A stretch of 64,000 nucleotides of DNA, from the NCBI RefSeq assembly GCF_000372745.1, contig NZ_KB889672.1, positions 51,867-115,866 on the forward strand, written 5' to 3'. The position numbers and the translations under genes are program-made. How positions within the stretch are numbered: position 1 is the stretch's first letter; each line of letters starts with the position of its first letter. The DNA is from Embleya scabrispora DSM 41855. Lineage in GTDB: Bacteria > Actinomycetota > Actinomycetes > Streptomycetales > Streptomycetaceae. The notes under the pieces were generated by a model, which saw nothing but the letters and a program-made list of their open reading frames with translations, was not told the origin of the DNA and made no database searches. Of this stretch, positions 35,249-44,429 are shown one piece after another.

Positions 35249-36928
35249 TCAGGAGTCGGGCCCGTCCGACCGGTTCAGGTCGCGGCGGACCGGACCGGGG
35301 CCGAGGTTGGGCAGCCTGGACGGCGGTTGCGGGTGGTACGAGCCGGCGCTCGGCTGCTGCTGCGGCACGTAGGGCTGCGGGGCGGGTTCGGCGTAGGCGT
35401 TCGGGGCCCACGGGCCGCCGCCGGGAACCGGAGCGCCGACCGGGCCGAGCCCGGGGCCGCGACCGGGACCACGCGGCGGGGGCGGCGCGGGGGTGCCGCG
35501 CAGCGCGGCCAGCAGCGCGAGCGGCACTGCGATCGCGGCGAGCACGAGCAGTGGCAGCGGTACGCCGCCGGGCTTCTTGGTCAGCCACTCCACCCAGCCG
35601 TAGTCGGCCGACGCGGCCTGTAGGTCCGGCCACACCGGTCCGCACGCCGCGCCCAGCCCGAATGCCGCGATCGCGGGCTCCGGACGCAGCCCGCCGACCA
35701 CCACGCCGATCGCCGCCGCACCCGCGCAGCGCACCGCGAGCTGATGTCCGGAGCCGGCCGCCGGGCCGATCAGCTCGGCCAGTACCAGCGCGAGCGCGGC
35801 CAGGCCGATCGCGTACGCCCCGAGCATCCGGGCCGCGACCGCGCCCAGGATGCCCGCGACGGCGAGCCCGAGCAGCCACGGCACGTATTCGCCCGGCCCG
35901 TCCAGGCCCAGCCCCGGGTTGCCCTCGGTGCGATCCCAGGCGAACAGCGCGGCCGGGAAGGCGGCCAGCCCTACCGCCATCGCCAGCAGCGCGCCCGCGA
36001 CCGAGCGGACCCCGTCCACCCGGTAGGTCAGCACCGCGGCCACCAGGCAGCCCGCCAGTGCGACGATCGGCCACAGGCCGAGCACCTTGGGTTTGTCGTC
36101 GCCCATCACGATGGTCGCCGCGGACACCCCGACGCCCGCCAGCCCGAGCAGGAACACCCCGCCGAATGCGCCGACTTCGGTTTCCTGCCAGCCCCGGCCC
36201 GGTGGCACCAGGACCCGTCCGGTGGGCAGCAGGATCAGCAGGTAGCCGAACGCGGCGAGCGGCAGCCAGGTCTGCAGACCGGCCCCGGACTCCCACATCG
36301 GGTCGAGCACGTCGCGCCCGCCGAGCACGAACAGCAGCGGTACGGCCGCCGCGAGGGTCGCCGCGAACGCGGCGTTCAGCGGCGCCTGGTGTCGGGGAAC
36401 CGCGAGGTGGATCCACAACACCACGCCGACCAACACCTGGACCGCGAAGCCGAATCGCAACAGATAGACGAAGCCGAGCCAGCGCGCGGCGCCCGAGCCG
36501 TCGTAGTGCGCGGCGATCGGGTCGAGCGCGGTGGTCAGCGCGGCACCGGCCAGACCGATCACCAACACGCCGCCGACCGCGCCGCGACGGTGGGTGAACA
36601 CGCTGTCGGTGAGCCCGACCCCGCCGATCATCAACGGCACCGCCCACGGCAACAGCACCGCGACCAGATCCCACACCGACCAGTCGCCGGCGCCGGGGGG
36701 CACCGGGGCCGAGCCGTAGGCGGCCGGGTCCGCGGTGGCCGGAGCCGGTGCGGAGGGGTCGATGCCGGCCCGGAGCAGCACCAGCGCGGCGGCCGTGCCG
36801 AGCACGACCAACAGCACACCCGGTACCCACTCCAGGGACAGCCGGCCCACCGGTTCGGGGCGCCGCGCGCGGCCCTCCGTGAATCCGGCGCCGGCCTCGT
36901 AGGCCTTGCGTACCACTCCGCCGGCCAT
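35249..36928 (-). CDS. polytopic membrane protein with proline-rich tail
   Basis: 559 aa with about ten or more hydrophobic segments, for example LEWVPGVLLVVLGTAAALVL, LVLAAIAVPLALLAALRG and LGFVYLLRFGFAVQVLVGVV. A ~90-residue C-terminal tail is rich in Pro, Gly and Gln (PPPPRGPGRGPGLG, YVPQQQPSAGSY). No transporter motif recognised. It converges with maf across 33 bp. Probably a conserved streptomycete membrane protein of unknown role. Confidence 0.75.
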   Translation of the reverse strand: MAGGVVRKAYEAGAGFTEGRARRPEPVGRLSLEWVPGVLLVVLGTAAALVLLRAGIDPSAPAPATADPAAYGSAPVPPGAGDWSVWDLVAVLLPWAVPLMIGGVGLTDSVFTHRRGAVGGVLVIGLAGAALTTALDPIAAHYDGSGAARWLGFVYLLRFGFAVQVLVGVVLWIHLAVPRHQAPLNAAFAATLAAAVPLLFVLGGRDVLDPMWESGAGLQTWLPLAAFGYLLILLPTGRVLVPPGRGWQETEVGAFGGVFLLGLAGVGVSAATIVMGDDKPKVLGLWPIVALAGCLVAAVLTYRVDGVRSVAGALLAMAVGLAAFPAALFAWDRTEGNPGLGLDGPGEYVPWLLGLAVAGILGAVAARMLGAYAIGLAALALVLAELIGPAAGSGHQLAVRCAGAAAIGVVVGGLRPEPAIAAFGLGAACGPVWPDLQAASADYGWVEWLTKKPGGVPLPLLVLAAIAVPLALLAALRGTPAPPPPRGPGRGPGLGPVGAPVPGGGPWAPNAYAEPAPQPYVPQQQPSAGSYHPQPPSRLPNLGPGPVRRDLNRSDGPDS

Positions 36929-37230
36929 GGCCGTCTCCCCCGGGTCGTTTTACAGGCAGCTTAGGGAAGAACGGCGGTCGTCCGCTCCCGAAGCGCAAGA
37001 CGCGGACCCGACCGATCCGGATCCGCCGGAAGTCCCTCGACCGTCCCTCGGCTGCGTCTCGGACATCGGTGCGGCGTCCTGTGGTCGTCGCTCGACGAGT
37101 CGAGTCCCGCTCTCCTCGGGACGCGGCCCAAGACCTGGGGATCGCCCGGCCATTACCTCGGAGGGAATCGACCGCCCCACCACGTGTCGAGCACAGTCGT
37201 CGATGTCGGCAATCGACCCTGGAGGACCCC
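36929..37230. other. intergenic region
   Basis: About 300 bp between a minus-strand and a plus-strand gene, holding divergent promoters. I see no gene or strong repeat in it. GGAGG at 37221-37225 is the ribosome site for the downstream ATG. Confidence 0.4.
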
Positions 37231-37683
37231 ATGAGCGCCCAGTCCCTGCACTCCACGTTCGCGACCGGTGGGCCCGGCGACCGCGCCGTCCGCGGCGACA
37301 CCGGCCTGCTGCGCATCGCCCTGCGCCTCGACGCGATCGCCACCGGCGCGGTGGGCCTGGCCGCACTCGCCGGTTGTGCCGCCTTCGACGGCGCGCTCGG
37401 CCTGCCCACCGCGTTCCTGGCCGGCCTCGGCGCGTTCCTGGTGCTGTACGCGCTCGGCGTCTGGCGGGTGGCCGGCCGATCCACACCGCACCGCACCGCC
37501 GTGCGCGTGGTGATCGGGCTCAACCTGCTGTGGTTCGCGGACAGCGTGCTGACGGCCGTCGCGGGCTGGTTGGACCCGACCGGTCTGGGCACCACCCTCA
37601 TCGTGCTTCAGGCGATCGCGGTGCTCGCCTTCGCCGATGTGCAGGTCTTCGCCCTGCGCAAGGCGAACAAGTCCGTGCGGTGA
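37231..37683 (+). CDS. small four-span membrane protein
   Basis: 150 aa. After ~25 polar residues come spans near 33-52 (AIATGAVGLAALAGCAAFDG), 60-79 (AFLAGLGAFLVLYALGVW), 92-112 (VVIGLNLLWFADSVLTAVAG) and 118-138. GGAGGACCCC gives a near-ideal ribosome site. Ends with KANKSVR. No family recognised. The next gene, a regulator, starts 86 bp later on the same strand and may control it. Confidence 0.75.
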   Translation: MSAQSLHSTFATGGPGDRAVRGDTGLLRIALRLDAIATGAVGLAALAGCAAFDGALGLPTAFLAGLGAFLVLYALGVWRVAGRSTPHRTAVRVVIGLNLLWFADSVLTAVAGWLDPTGLGTTLIVLQAIAVLAFADVQVFALRKANKSVR

Positions 37684-37769
37684 GTGCGGTGACCGCACGC
37701 AGGAGAGTCGGTGGGCCGTTGCGGACGCACCGTGCCGAGTTCGTGGAACACCGCGTACGGTCGGGTGCC

Positions 37770-38600
37770 ATGAGTTCAGGATCCGGGAGTGTCGTCGTCG
37801 AACGGCCCGCCGGCCGCACCGCCGGCCGGCGATCGAGCGGGGAGTTGATCCGGCACTGGCGGCAACACCGGCGGCTGAGCCAGCTGGAGCTGTCCGTGGA
37901 GGTCGAGGTGTCCACCCGACACCTGAGCTTCATCGAGACCGGCCGCGCGGTGCCCAGTCGGGACATGGTGCTGCGGCTGGCCGAATATCTGGAGGTCCCC
38001 CTGCGCGAACGCAACCGGATGCTCCTTGCCGCGGGTCATGCCCCGGCGTACAACGAAAGCCGCCTGGACGCGCCGGAACTGGACGCGGTGATGACCGCGA
38101 TACGGCAGATCCTGGTCGGGCACGGGCCGTACCCGGCGGTGATCGTGGACCGGGCATGGAACATCGTCGACGCGACGCCGAGCATCGCGCTGTTCACCGA
38201 AGGCGTGGCTCCCGAACTGCTCACCGATCCGCTGAACGCCTACCGGGTGAGCCTGCACCCCGAGGGCATGGCGCCGCGGATCGTCAACCTCGCACAGTGG
38301 CGCGCGCACCTGCTGCACCGACTGCGTCGGCAAGCCGCGATCACCGCGGACCCGCTGGTCCAGGCGCTGTACGAGGAGGTGAGCGGCTACCCGGGCGGCG
38401 AGCCGCCGAACGCGGCCGGCCCCGGCGCGCCGGCCATCCCGTTGGGCATCCGGTTCGGCGGGGAGGTGCTCTCCTTCGTGAGCACGGTGGCCACCTTCGG
38501 TACCGCGGTCGACATCACCGTGGCGGAGATCTCGATCGAGTCGTTCTACCCCGCGGACAAGCGCACCGGGCAGATCCTCCGCGAGTTGCACGGCGACTGA
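37770..38600 (+). CDS. XRE-family regulator with MmyB-like ligand domain
   Basis: 276 aa. The helix-turn-helix spans residues 24-80 (LIRHWRQHRRLSQLELSVEV, then STRHLSFIETGRAVPS). A C-terminal MmyB-like domain (VDRAWNIVDATPSIALF, FPADK-type ending FYPADKRTGQILREL) that binds hydrophobic ligands in related proteins follows. Such regulators often control an adjacent oxidoreductase or membrane gene; the 150-aa membrane protein upstream is the candidate. No Shine-Dalgarno is obvious. Confidence 0.88.
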   Translation: MSSGSGSVVVERPAGRTAGRRSSGELIRHWRQHRRLSQLELSVEVEVSTRHLSFIETGRAVPSRDMVLRLAEYLEVPLRERNRMLLAAGHAPAYNESRLDAPELDAVMTAIRQILVGHGPYPAVIVDRAWNIVDATPSIALFTEGVAPELLTDPLNAYRVSLHPEGMAPRIVNLAQWRAHLLHRLRRQAAITADPLVQALYEEVSGYPGGEPPNAAGPGAPAIPLGIRFGGEVLSFVSTVATFGTAVDITVAEISIESFYPADKRTGQILRELHGD

Positions 38601-38639
38601 CCGGGCGGCCGGGGTGAGTTGGCCGGGGCGAGGCGGCCG

Positions 38640-38870
38640 GGCCCCGGGTGGGTCGGCCGGGTGGCGGAGGGCGCGGCGGGGTCGGGGTCGGCTTGGGCTC
38701 GGATGCCGACTCGGGCTCGGGTGCGGGATCGGGCTCGGTTCGAGCCGAGGCCGGGCCGGGCGCGGGTTCGAAGCCGGGCTCAGACCCGGGTCCGATCTGC
38801 GGCCGGGCTCAGGCTCGGGTTCGGCTCGCAGCCGGGCTCAGGGGGTCCGCGTTCGGTCCGCGGTCGGACT
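38640..38870. repeat. imperfect GGCTCGGG-type low-complexity repeat
   Basis: About 200 bp of degenerate short repeats (GGGCTCGGG, GGTTCGG, GCCGGGCTC) in the convergent gap between the regulator and the acetyltransferase. Reading frames through it give Gly/Ser/Arg-rich junk. It may act as a structural terminator or a slippage-prone spacer. Confidence 0.65.
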
Positions 38871-39403
38871 CAGGTTCGGAGCCGGTGGCCCCACACCTCG
38901 ACCGGCTCGGTCGTCGGGTCGGGGCGCCATTCGCCGAGGCGGGCCCAGTCCCAGGATCGGAACGCGGCGAGCGCGGCATGGTTGCCCCGGGCCACTCGCA
39001 CCGCGGCGAACTGGGCATCGGTGCCCGCGAGCAGCTTCTCCCGCATCCGGCCGGCCAACCCCTGGCGGCGGTGCTGGGGTACGACCATCAGGTCCACGAT
39101 CACGAACACCTTGCCGGCCGCGGCCGATTCGGCCACGTCCTCGGGCAACTCGCCGTGGAAGCCGGTCCACCAGCCACTCGCCCGCCGAGGCGGGAAGCCG
39201 TACGTGCAGCCCGCCGCCTCGCCGGACCCGTTCGCGACCACCATCTCGAACCCGGGCTGTTGGATGTGCTCGGCGTAGCGCCGCAGGAAATCGGGGCGGC
39301 CCGGCGGGTCCTCGCCGTAGGTCTTGACGTATGTATCCGCGACGGACTCCCGCTGCTGGTCGGCCTGCCAACGGGTCAGCCGGCGCAAGAACACCTCTGC
39401 CAC
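38870..39403 (-). CDS. GNAT-family N-acetyltransferase
   Basis: 177 aa with an acetyl-CoA site in VIVDLMVVPQHRRQGLAGRM (motif A, Q/RxxGxG/A type) near residues 105-124. The N-terminal helix is VFLRRLTRWQADQQRESVAD. GTG 39403 is chosen because CAGGAGG lies five bases upstream; the longer frame to 39598 lacks such a signal. Substrate unknown; small molecules such as antibiotics or protein N-termini are typical. Confidence 0.82.
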   Translation of the reverse strand: MAEVFLRRLTRWQADQQRESVADTYVKTYGEDPPGRPDFLRRYAEHIQQPGFEMVVANGSGEAAGCTYGFPPRRASGWWTGFHGELPEDVAESAAAGKVFVIVDLMVVPQHRRQGLAGRMREKLLAGTDAQFAAVRVARGNHAALAAFRSWDWARLGEWRPDPTTEPVEVWGHRLRT

Positions 39404-39953
39404 CAGTACCTCCTGCCCAGGCATGGGATGCCGTAGACGTTCACATCGTGGCAGCCGGCCCCGCCCGGGGGAAACACCGCGAGCCGAATACCGCCGGCCG
39501 GGCAGCCGAGCCGCCTCGGCCGACGCGACGCACAGGTTGGGCGCGGCGAGGTCGAACCGCCCGGCGAGATCCGGAAGACGGTCGTGATGGGCGGACACCG
39601 TGGACGTGGAACGCGAACGCGACGCTCTGTCGGATACCTCGCCACTCGGCGGGCCGCCCTGATCCGGGCGGCGGACGGCCGCACCGACGCCCGGGAGCGA
39701 GCGAACCGTGCCCGGCCGTCCTGAAACGCACCCGCCACGCCGGCCACGCGGGCATCATCCGCGAGCCCCTGACCCCGACCGCCGACCTCACCGACCCCAC
39801 CGCCTGACCCCGCCCCCTCGCCCCCTCGCCCCGGGCAACCACCTGCCCCCGGCCGCCGCCAGGCGACCCCGCGCCAGGTGGTTTGCGTGTTTCGCCCTCT
39901 CCTGGGGGCATGCGCTCGTAGCCTGCGCACGGGACAGTGCGAGGAGAGGGTCG
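39404..39953. other. 550-bp region without a supported gene
   Basis: Very GC-rich, with C-rich tracts at 39770-39850. Long frames exist on both strands but have no protein-like pattern and no ribosome sites. It should contain promoters for the flanking divergent genes. GAGGAGAGGG at 39942-39951 serves the next ATG. Confidence 0.4.
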
Positions 39954-40166
39954 ATGGCGCGAGACGTACGGGAACCGGGCAATGCGTGGGACACGTGTGC
40001 CGACGGTCACAACGAGCACGAGTGGGTGTACCAGTACGGGCCCGACGGGCCGACCGGCAATCCGTGGGCCAAAGCCTGCAAGCACTGCGGGAAGATGGCG
40101 GGCGCGAACGTGCCCGAAAGCGGGCTGCTGGGACGCTCCTCCGGTGGTGACTGTCTGGGCGGTTGA
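39954..40166 (+). CDS. 70-aa zinc-ribbon-like small protein
   Basis: 70 aa starting MARDVREPGNAWDTCADGHN. The centre has Cys15 and His19/His22 candidates plus CKHCGK near 42-47, a plausible zinc-binding pair; a late Cys sits near the end. Strong GAGGAGAGGG ribosome site. Hydrophilic and cytoplasmic. Family not recognised. Between the acetyltransferase and accA. Confidence 0.7.
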   Translation: MARDVREPGNAWDTCADGHNEHEWVYQYGPDGPTGNPWAKACKHCGKMAGANVPESGLLGRSSGGDCLGG

Positions 40167-40380
40167 CCGGACCCGACAAAAAACTGGAACACGTTTCAGC
40201 TATACCCGAGCATCGGTGCCCACCACGTTCGGAGTACGTTGACCCCACCGGCAACGTGGCCGGCAGCTCCACCGCAGGCCATGAACATGGCGGGTTGCCG
40301 TACCCATGACGAGGTGGGGCGGCGAATTGTGCCCGCCTTCGAATCCCTAGACTCTCCGCAGTTGAGGAGGGAGCCAGATC

Positions 40381-42147
40381 GTGCGCAAGGTACTCATCGC
40401 CAACCGTGGGGAAATCGCGGTCCGCGTCGCCCGAGCATGCCGGGATGCCGGCATCGCCAGTGTGGCCGTCTACGCCGAGCCGGACCGGGATGCTCTGCAC
40501 GTGCGGGTGGCCGACGAGGCCCACGCGCTCGGCGGAAACACTCCGGCCGAGAGCTACCTGGACGTGGCCAAGGTTTTGCAGGCCGCCCAGGACTCCGGCG
40601 CGGACGCCATCCACCCCGGATACGGATTCCTGTCGGAGAACGCGGAATTCGCCCAGGCCGTGCTGGACGCCGGCCTCACCTGGATCGGACCGCCGCCGCA
40701 GGCGATCCGCGATCTCGGTGACAAGGTGGCCGCCCGGCACATCGCCCAGCGGGCCGGCGCGCCCCTGGTCGCCGGCACCCCGGACCCGGTCTCGGGTGCC
40801 GAGGAAGTGGTGGAGTTCGCGAAGGCCAACGGCCTGCCGATCGCCATCAAGGCCGCCTTCGGCGGTGGCGGGCGCGGCCTCAAGGTGGCCCGCACCCTCG
40901 AAGAGGTTCCCGAGCTGTACGACTCGGCGGTGCGCGAGGCGGTGGCCGCGTTCGGCCGCGGCGAGTGCTTCGTCGAGCGTTACCTGGACAAGCCGCGGCA
41001 CGTCGAGACCCAGTGTCTGGCCGACACCCACGGCAACGTGGTGGTCGTGTCCACCCGCGACTGTTCGCTCCAGCGCCGGCACCAGAAGCTCGTCGAGGAG
41101 GCGCCCGCGCCGTTCCTGACCGAGGAGCAGAACGCCGAGCTGTACCGCGCGTCGAAGGCCATCCTCAAGGAGGCCGGCTACGTCGGCGCCGGGACCTGCG
41201 AGTTCCTGGTGGGCCAGGACGGCACCATCTCCTTCCTCGAGGTCAACACCCGTCTCCAGGTCGAGCACCCGGTCACCGAAGAGGTCACCGGCATCGACCT
41301 GGTGCGCGAGATGTTCCGGATCGCCGACGGCGAGGAACTCGGCTACGACGACCCGCCGCTGCGCGGTCACTCGTTCGAGTTCCGGATCAACGGCGAGGAC
41401 CCGGGGCGCGGCTTCCTGCCCGCTCCCGGCGAGGTCACCAAGTGGCTGCCGCCGTCCGGCCCGGGCGTACGCCTGGACTCGGGCGTCGAGCAGGGCTCGG
41501 TGATCGGTCCCGCGTGGGACTCGCTGCTCGCGAAGTTGATCGTCACCGGTCGCGACCGCGGGCAGGCGCTCCAGCGGGCCAAGCGCGCGCTGGACGAGTT
41601 CGTCGTCGACGGCATGGCGACCGCGCTCACCTTCCACCGCGAGGTGGTGGTGGACCCGGCGTTCGCGCCCGAGCTCGACGGCTCGACCGACCCGTTCACC
41701 GTGCACACCCGGTGGATCGAGACCGGGTTCGAGAACACGATCGCCCCGTTCGGCGGCGGCGCGGAGGCGGCCGAGGAGGCCGGCGAGCGCGAGACGGTCG
41801 TGGTCGAGGTCAACGGTCGGCGCTTCGAGGTCACCCTCCCGGCGGGCCTGGGCGCGTCCGGTGCGGCCCCGGCCGCGGGGAAGAAGGCGCCCAAGCGCGG
41901 CGGTGCCAAGAAGGCAGGCGCCGCGGCGAGCGGCGACTCGTTGGCCAGCCCGATGCAGGGCACCATCGTCAAGGTCGCGGTCGAGGAGGGTCAGCAGGTC
42001 GCCGAGGGCGAGCTGATCGTGGTCCTCGAGGCGATGAAGATGGAACAGCCGCTCAACGCCCACCGGGCCGGCACCGTCAAGGGCCTGGTCGCCGAGGTCG
42101 GCGCGACGGTCACGTCCGGCGCGGTGCTCTGCGAGATCAAGGACTGA
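40381..42147 (+). CDS. accA: acyl-CoA carboxylase alpha subunit (biotin carboxylase + BCCP)
   Basis: 588 aa. A biotin carboxylase domain (residues 1-450) has [14 protein letters not shown], the glycine-rich [14 protein letters not shown] and [15 protein letters not shown] linker rich in Ala/Lys/Gly (~500-520) leads to a biotinyl domain with EAMKMEQ, biotin lysine ~553. It carboxylates biotin with bicarbonate and ATP and serves several beta subunits, including the nearby pccB. GTG start with TTGAGGAGGGAG upstream; TAGACT near 40349-40354 is a plausible -10 element. Followed by a strong terminator. Confidence 0.95.
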   Translation: MRKVLIANRGEIAVRVARACRDAGIASVAVYAEPDRDALHVRVADEAHALGGNTPAESYLDVAKVLQAAQDSGADAIHPGYGFLSENAEFAQAVLDAGLTWIGPPPQAIRDLGDKVAARHIAQRAGAPLVAGTPDPVSGAEEVVEFAKANGLPIAIKAAFGGGGRGLKVARTLEEVPELYDSAVREAVAAFGRGECFVERYLDKPRHVETQCLADTHGNVVVVSTRDCSLQRRHQKLVEEAPAPFLTEEQNAELYRASKAILKEAGYVGAGTCEFLVGQDGTISFLEVNTRLQVEHPVTEEVTGIDLVREMFRIADGEELGYDDPPLRGHSFEFRINGEDPGRGFLPAPGEVTKWLPPSGPGVRLDSGVEQGSVIGPAWDSLLAKLIVTGRDRGQALQRAKRALDEFVVDGMATALTFHREVVVDPAFAPELDGSTDPFTVHTRWIETGFENTIAPFGGGAEAAEEAGERETVVVEVNGRRFEVTLPAGLGASGAAPAAGKKAPKRGGAKKAGAAASGDSLASPMQGTIVKVAVEEGQQVAEGELIVVLEAMKMEQPLNAHRAGTVKGLVAEVGATVTSGAVLCEIKD

Positions 42148-42197
42148 CCCGAAGCAGGACCCGGCCGGGATCACACCCCGATCCCGACGGATGACAC

Positions 42198-42234
42198 GAT
42201 CGCCCCCGCCCGACGCCTCGGTGCGGGGGCGATC
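42198..42234. terminator. hairpin terminator after accA
   Basis: Stem GATCGCCCCCGC / GCGGGGGCGATC with a 13-nt loop, 50 bp after the accA stop and followed by CTTTCC. Confidence 0.85.
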
Positions 42235-42266
42235 CTTTCCGTGAACCGAAGCCCGAGGGGTTCGGC

Positions 42267-42401
42267 TTGGACCTGTTTTTCCTGATCGCCACCGCCGTCG
42301 CGGCCGGTGGCGCCGGGATCGGCCTGGGCATGCGCTGGTCCGATCGTCGACGCGCGGCCCGGTCGGCGCTTTCGCCCCCGCGCCGCACCGCGTCGGGGTG
42401 A
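42267..42401 (+). other. membrane-anchor frame, possible N-terminus of the next protein
   Basis: A TTG with CGAGGGG upstream opens 44 codons reading LDLFFLIATAVAAGGAGIGL, then a basic stop-transfer (MRWSDRRRAARS), and stops at 42399-42401. This looks like a genuine N-terminal membrane anchor. The soluble protein encoded from ~42402 is in the next frame, so a one-base shift between them is possible. Alternatively it is a free-standing 44-aa membrane peptide. Confidence 0.45.
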
Positions 42402-43035
42402 ACCGGCGGCCTTCTCGGTTCCGCCCGAGTTGCTCGAACGGGCACGCGCCGAACAGGTCGCGTGGCTGGGCGAGGACGTGACCGAACGACTCGCCGAGTC
42501 GACCCGACACACGCAGGCACTCGTACCAACCGCACGGCCGGCAGCGTTGGCGGCGCAGTTGCGCGCCCTGGACGCGCGCGAGGCGGCTTCGTGGGTGTTG
42601 CGGAACGCCGAGGATCTGCCCGATCTCGCGGGCGCGTGGGTGTTGGTGTGGCACGGTGTGCGGGCATTGGAGGCGGCCGCGGAGCCCGACGGGTCGGCCG
42701 GCTCGGACGACGGCGTCGACGCGCATCACCGATTCGACGTCTCGGTCTGTCTGTTCAACCCGCTGCACGGCGCCGCGCACGCCACGATGCGTCGGGCGAT
42801 GCGAGGTCTGGCCGCGCCGGTACCGGCGTGTTGGACGTGCCTGATCGCCGGGAGCGAGCGCACGATGCCGGACATCCTCACCCAGCGGGTCGCCGACGGG
42901 GCATACCTGCCCTACTACGAGATCCCGGCGACGCGCAGCGTGTGGTCGGCGACGGGGTTCGGCGCGTTCGGCGGGGACCTGGTCGAACAGGTGCGGAACT
43001 CGTTGCCCGGGGGGCGCCGGGCAGTCGGCGAGTGA
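42307..43035 (+). CDS. uncharacterised protein, 5' end uncertain
   Basis: The frame is protein-like from about 42415 (VPPELLERARAEQVAWLG) to the stop at 43035, ~205 residues of convincing sequence. It includes RFDVSVCLFNPLHGAAH, ACWTCLIAGSERTMPD and YLPYYEIPATRSVWSATGFG. The region 42307-42400 in this frame reads poorly, while another frame there encodes a clean membrane anchor, so the true start may be TTG 42267 with a frameshift near 42390. No family recognised. Confidence 0.6.
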   Translation: MAPGSAWACAGPIVDARPGRRFRPRAAPRRGEPAAFSVPPELLERARAEQVAWLGEDVTERLAESTRHTQALVPTARPAALAAQLRALDAREAASWVLRNAEDLPDLAGAWVLVWHGVRALEAAAEPDGSAGSDDGVDAHHRFDVSVCLFNPLHGAAHATMRRAMRGLAAPVPACWTCLIAGSERTMPDILTQRVADGAYLPYYEIPATRSVWSATGFGAFGGDLVEQVRNSLPGGRRAVGE

Positions 43036-43056
43036 CACCTGATCGTGGGGGCGTGA

Positions 43057-43911
43057 TCACTGGTCGGGCATCACCCCCGGGACGCGCATGTCCCGCATCC
43101 GCTCCCCGTTGAACTCCGCGCGGGCGCCGGGAACGGCCCGCTGCGGGAGGGGGGCGATGTGCACCTGTGCGCCCAGCTCGGCCAGGGCCTCGCTTTCCGG
43201 GCCGGGAGCGTCCTCGTCGGTGACGAGGTGGGTGATGCGCTCGGGGGCCACCGTCTGGAACATGGTGTCCACACCGATCTTGGTGTGGTCGACCATGACG
43301 ACGACCTCGTGGGCGGCCTGGATCAGGGCGCGATCCACACTCGCGGACAGCATGTTGGGGGTGGACAGGCCACGCTCGGCGGTCAGCCCGTTGCCGGACA
43401 CGAACGCGCGGCGCACGCGCAGACCCGCCAGGGCCTGCTCGGCTCCGCTGCCGACCAACGCGTACGACGACCCGCGCAGCGTGCCGCCGGTCATCACGAC
43501 CTCGACCCGGTTGGCGTGGGCGAGGACCTGCGCGACGAGGAGGGAGTTGGTGACCACGGTCAGGCCCGGGATTCGGGCCAGCCTGCGGGCCAGCTCCTGC
43601 GTGGTGGTGCCGGCGCCCACGACGATCGCGTCCCCCTCGTCGACGAGGGAGACCGCGAGGTCGGCCATGGCCGCCTTCTCCGCCGCCGCGAGGTGGGTCT
43701 TCTGCGAATAGCTCGGCTCACGGGACAGCCCACCGGGCAGCACCGCTCCACCGTGCCGACGGTCGAGCAGCCCTTCGGCTTCCAGGGCCCGCACGTCCCG
43801 CCGAACCGTCACCTCGGACGTCTGGACCACCCGGGCGAGTTCCCGTAGGGACACCGCTCCGTTGGCCCGCACCATTTCAAGAATCAGTTGACGACGCTCT
43901 GCTGCGAACAC
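43057..43911 (-). CDS. DeoR/GlpR-family transcriptional regulator
   Basis: 284 aa. The N-terminal winged helix-turn-helix (ERRQLILEMVRANGAVSLRE, VTVRRDVRALEAEGLL) is at residues 4-58. A sugar-phosphate sensor domain (DeoRC) follows with GDAIVVGAGTTTQELARRL and VMTGGTLRGSSYALVG. Position near nucleoside-catabolism genes makes deoxyribose or ribose phosphates plausible effectors. It converges on the hypothetical gene at 43035 with a 21-bp gap. Confidence 0.9.
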   Translation of the reverse strand: MFAAERRQLILEMVRANGAVSLRELARVVQTSEVTVRRDVRALEAEGLLDRRHGGAVLPGGLSREPSYSQKTHLAAAEKAAMADLAVSLVDEGDAIVVGAGTTTQELARRLARIPGLTVVTNSLLVAQVLAHANRVEVVMTGGTLRGSSYALVGSGAEQALAGLRVRRAFVSGNGLTAERGLSTPNMLSASVDRALIQAAHEVVVMVDHTKIGVDTMFQTVAPERITHLVTDEDAPGPESEALAELGAQVHIAPLPQRAVPGARAEFNGERMRDMRVPGVMPDQ

Positions 43912-44429
43912 GTGACGAAGGTAACGCGAACGACCGGCTCTTATCAGCCGCTTGCGACTCTTACCCGAACTTGTTCATCAAAGTGATAAGACCGCTTCGG
44001 TTTCCGGGCGCAGCGAAGCCGCAGCGTTCGGGAGGGCCAACCATAACGCTGTCCACCCGGAGCCGGATACCGTTGCGTACACCGATTTTGATTCCGCGTC
44101 AGCCGGACTCGACGGATGCGGAACACACCGCGAGGCGGCGATCACACGCGGTCCGATTCGAGTATGCGCGGCGACGTCGGAGCACAGCGGATGTTCGAGA
44201 AAAGCCACCCGTAAGTGGAGTCCCCGGGAGCGCTGAATCCGAATTCCGCGCGCCCCTCGCACGCCGGAGGCCACCCGCCTCCGGTCGGAATGATCTTGAA
44301 GCCGTATTGATCTTGGCCGCAGGGGCCGCCCCCGGGGTGGGCCGCGTCGATAAAGGTCGGCGCGGCGCGATCGTCACGGCGGGATCGCCGGCACCCCGGG
44401 ATCGGCCCGGCCGATTCGCCCCGGAGCGG
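43912..44429. other. intergenic region upstream of the DeoR-type gene
   Basis: No supported gene. It is notably less GC-rich at 43930-44110. It holds the regulator promoter, the CTTATCA/TGATAAG inverted repeat (43940-43990), and downstream flank of the quinone dehydrogenase. Confidence 0.4.
43940..43990. promoter_or_regulatory. spaced inverted repeat before the DeoR-type regulator
   Basis: Arms CTTATCA (43940-43946) and TGATAAG (43984-43990), 29-79 bp upstream of the regulator start at 43911. Two sites at this distance could allow autoregulation by looping. Sequence-only inference. Confidence 0.35.

Noticed and set aside
40330..40350. TTCGAATCC string resembling a tRNA T-loop
   Set aside because: No acceptor stem, anticodon arm or D-arm can be paired around it; it is part of the accA promoter.
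39376..43038. 1220-codon open frame on the minus strand opposite accA
   Set aside because: It runs antisense to accA with its clear biotin carboxylase motifs; the translated sequence is His/Arg/Gly-rich with no domain pattern. A shadow of high-GC codon bias.
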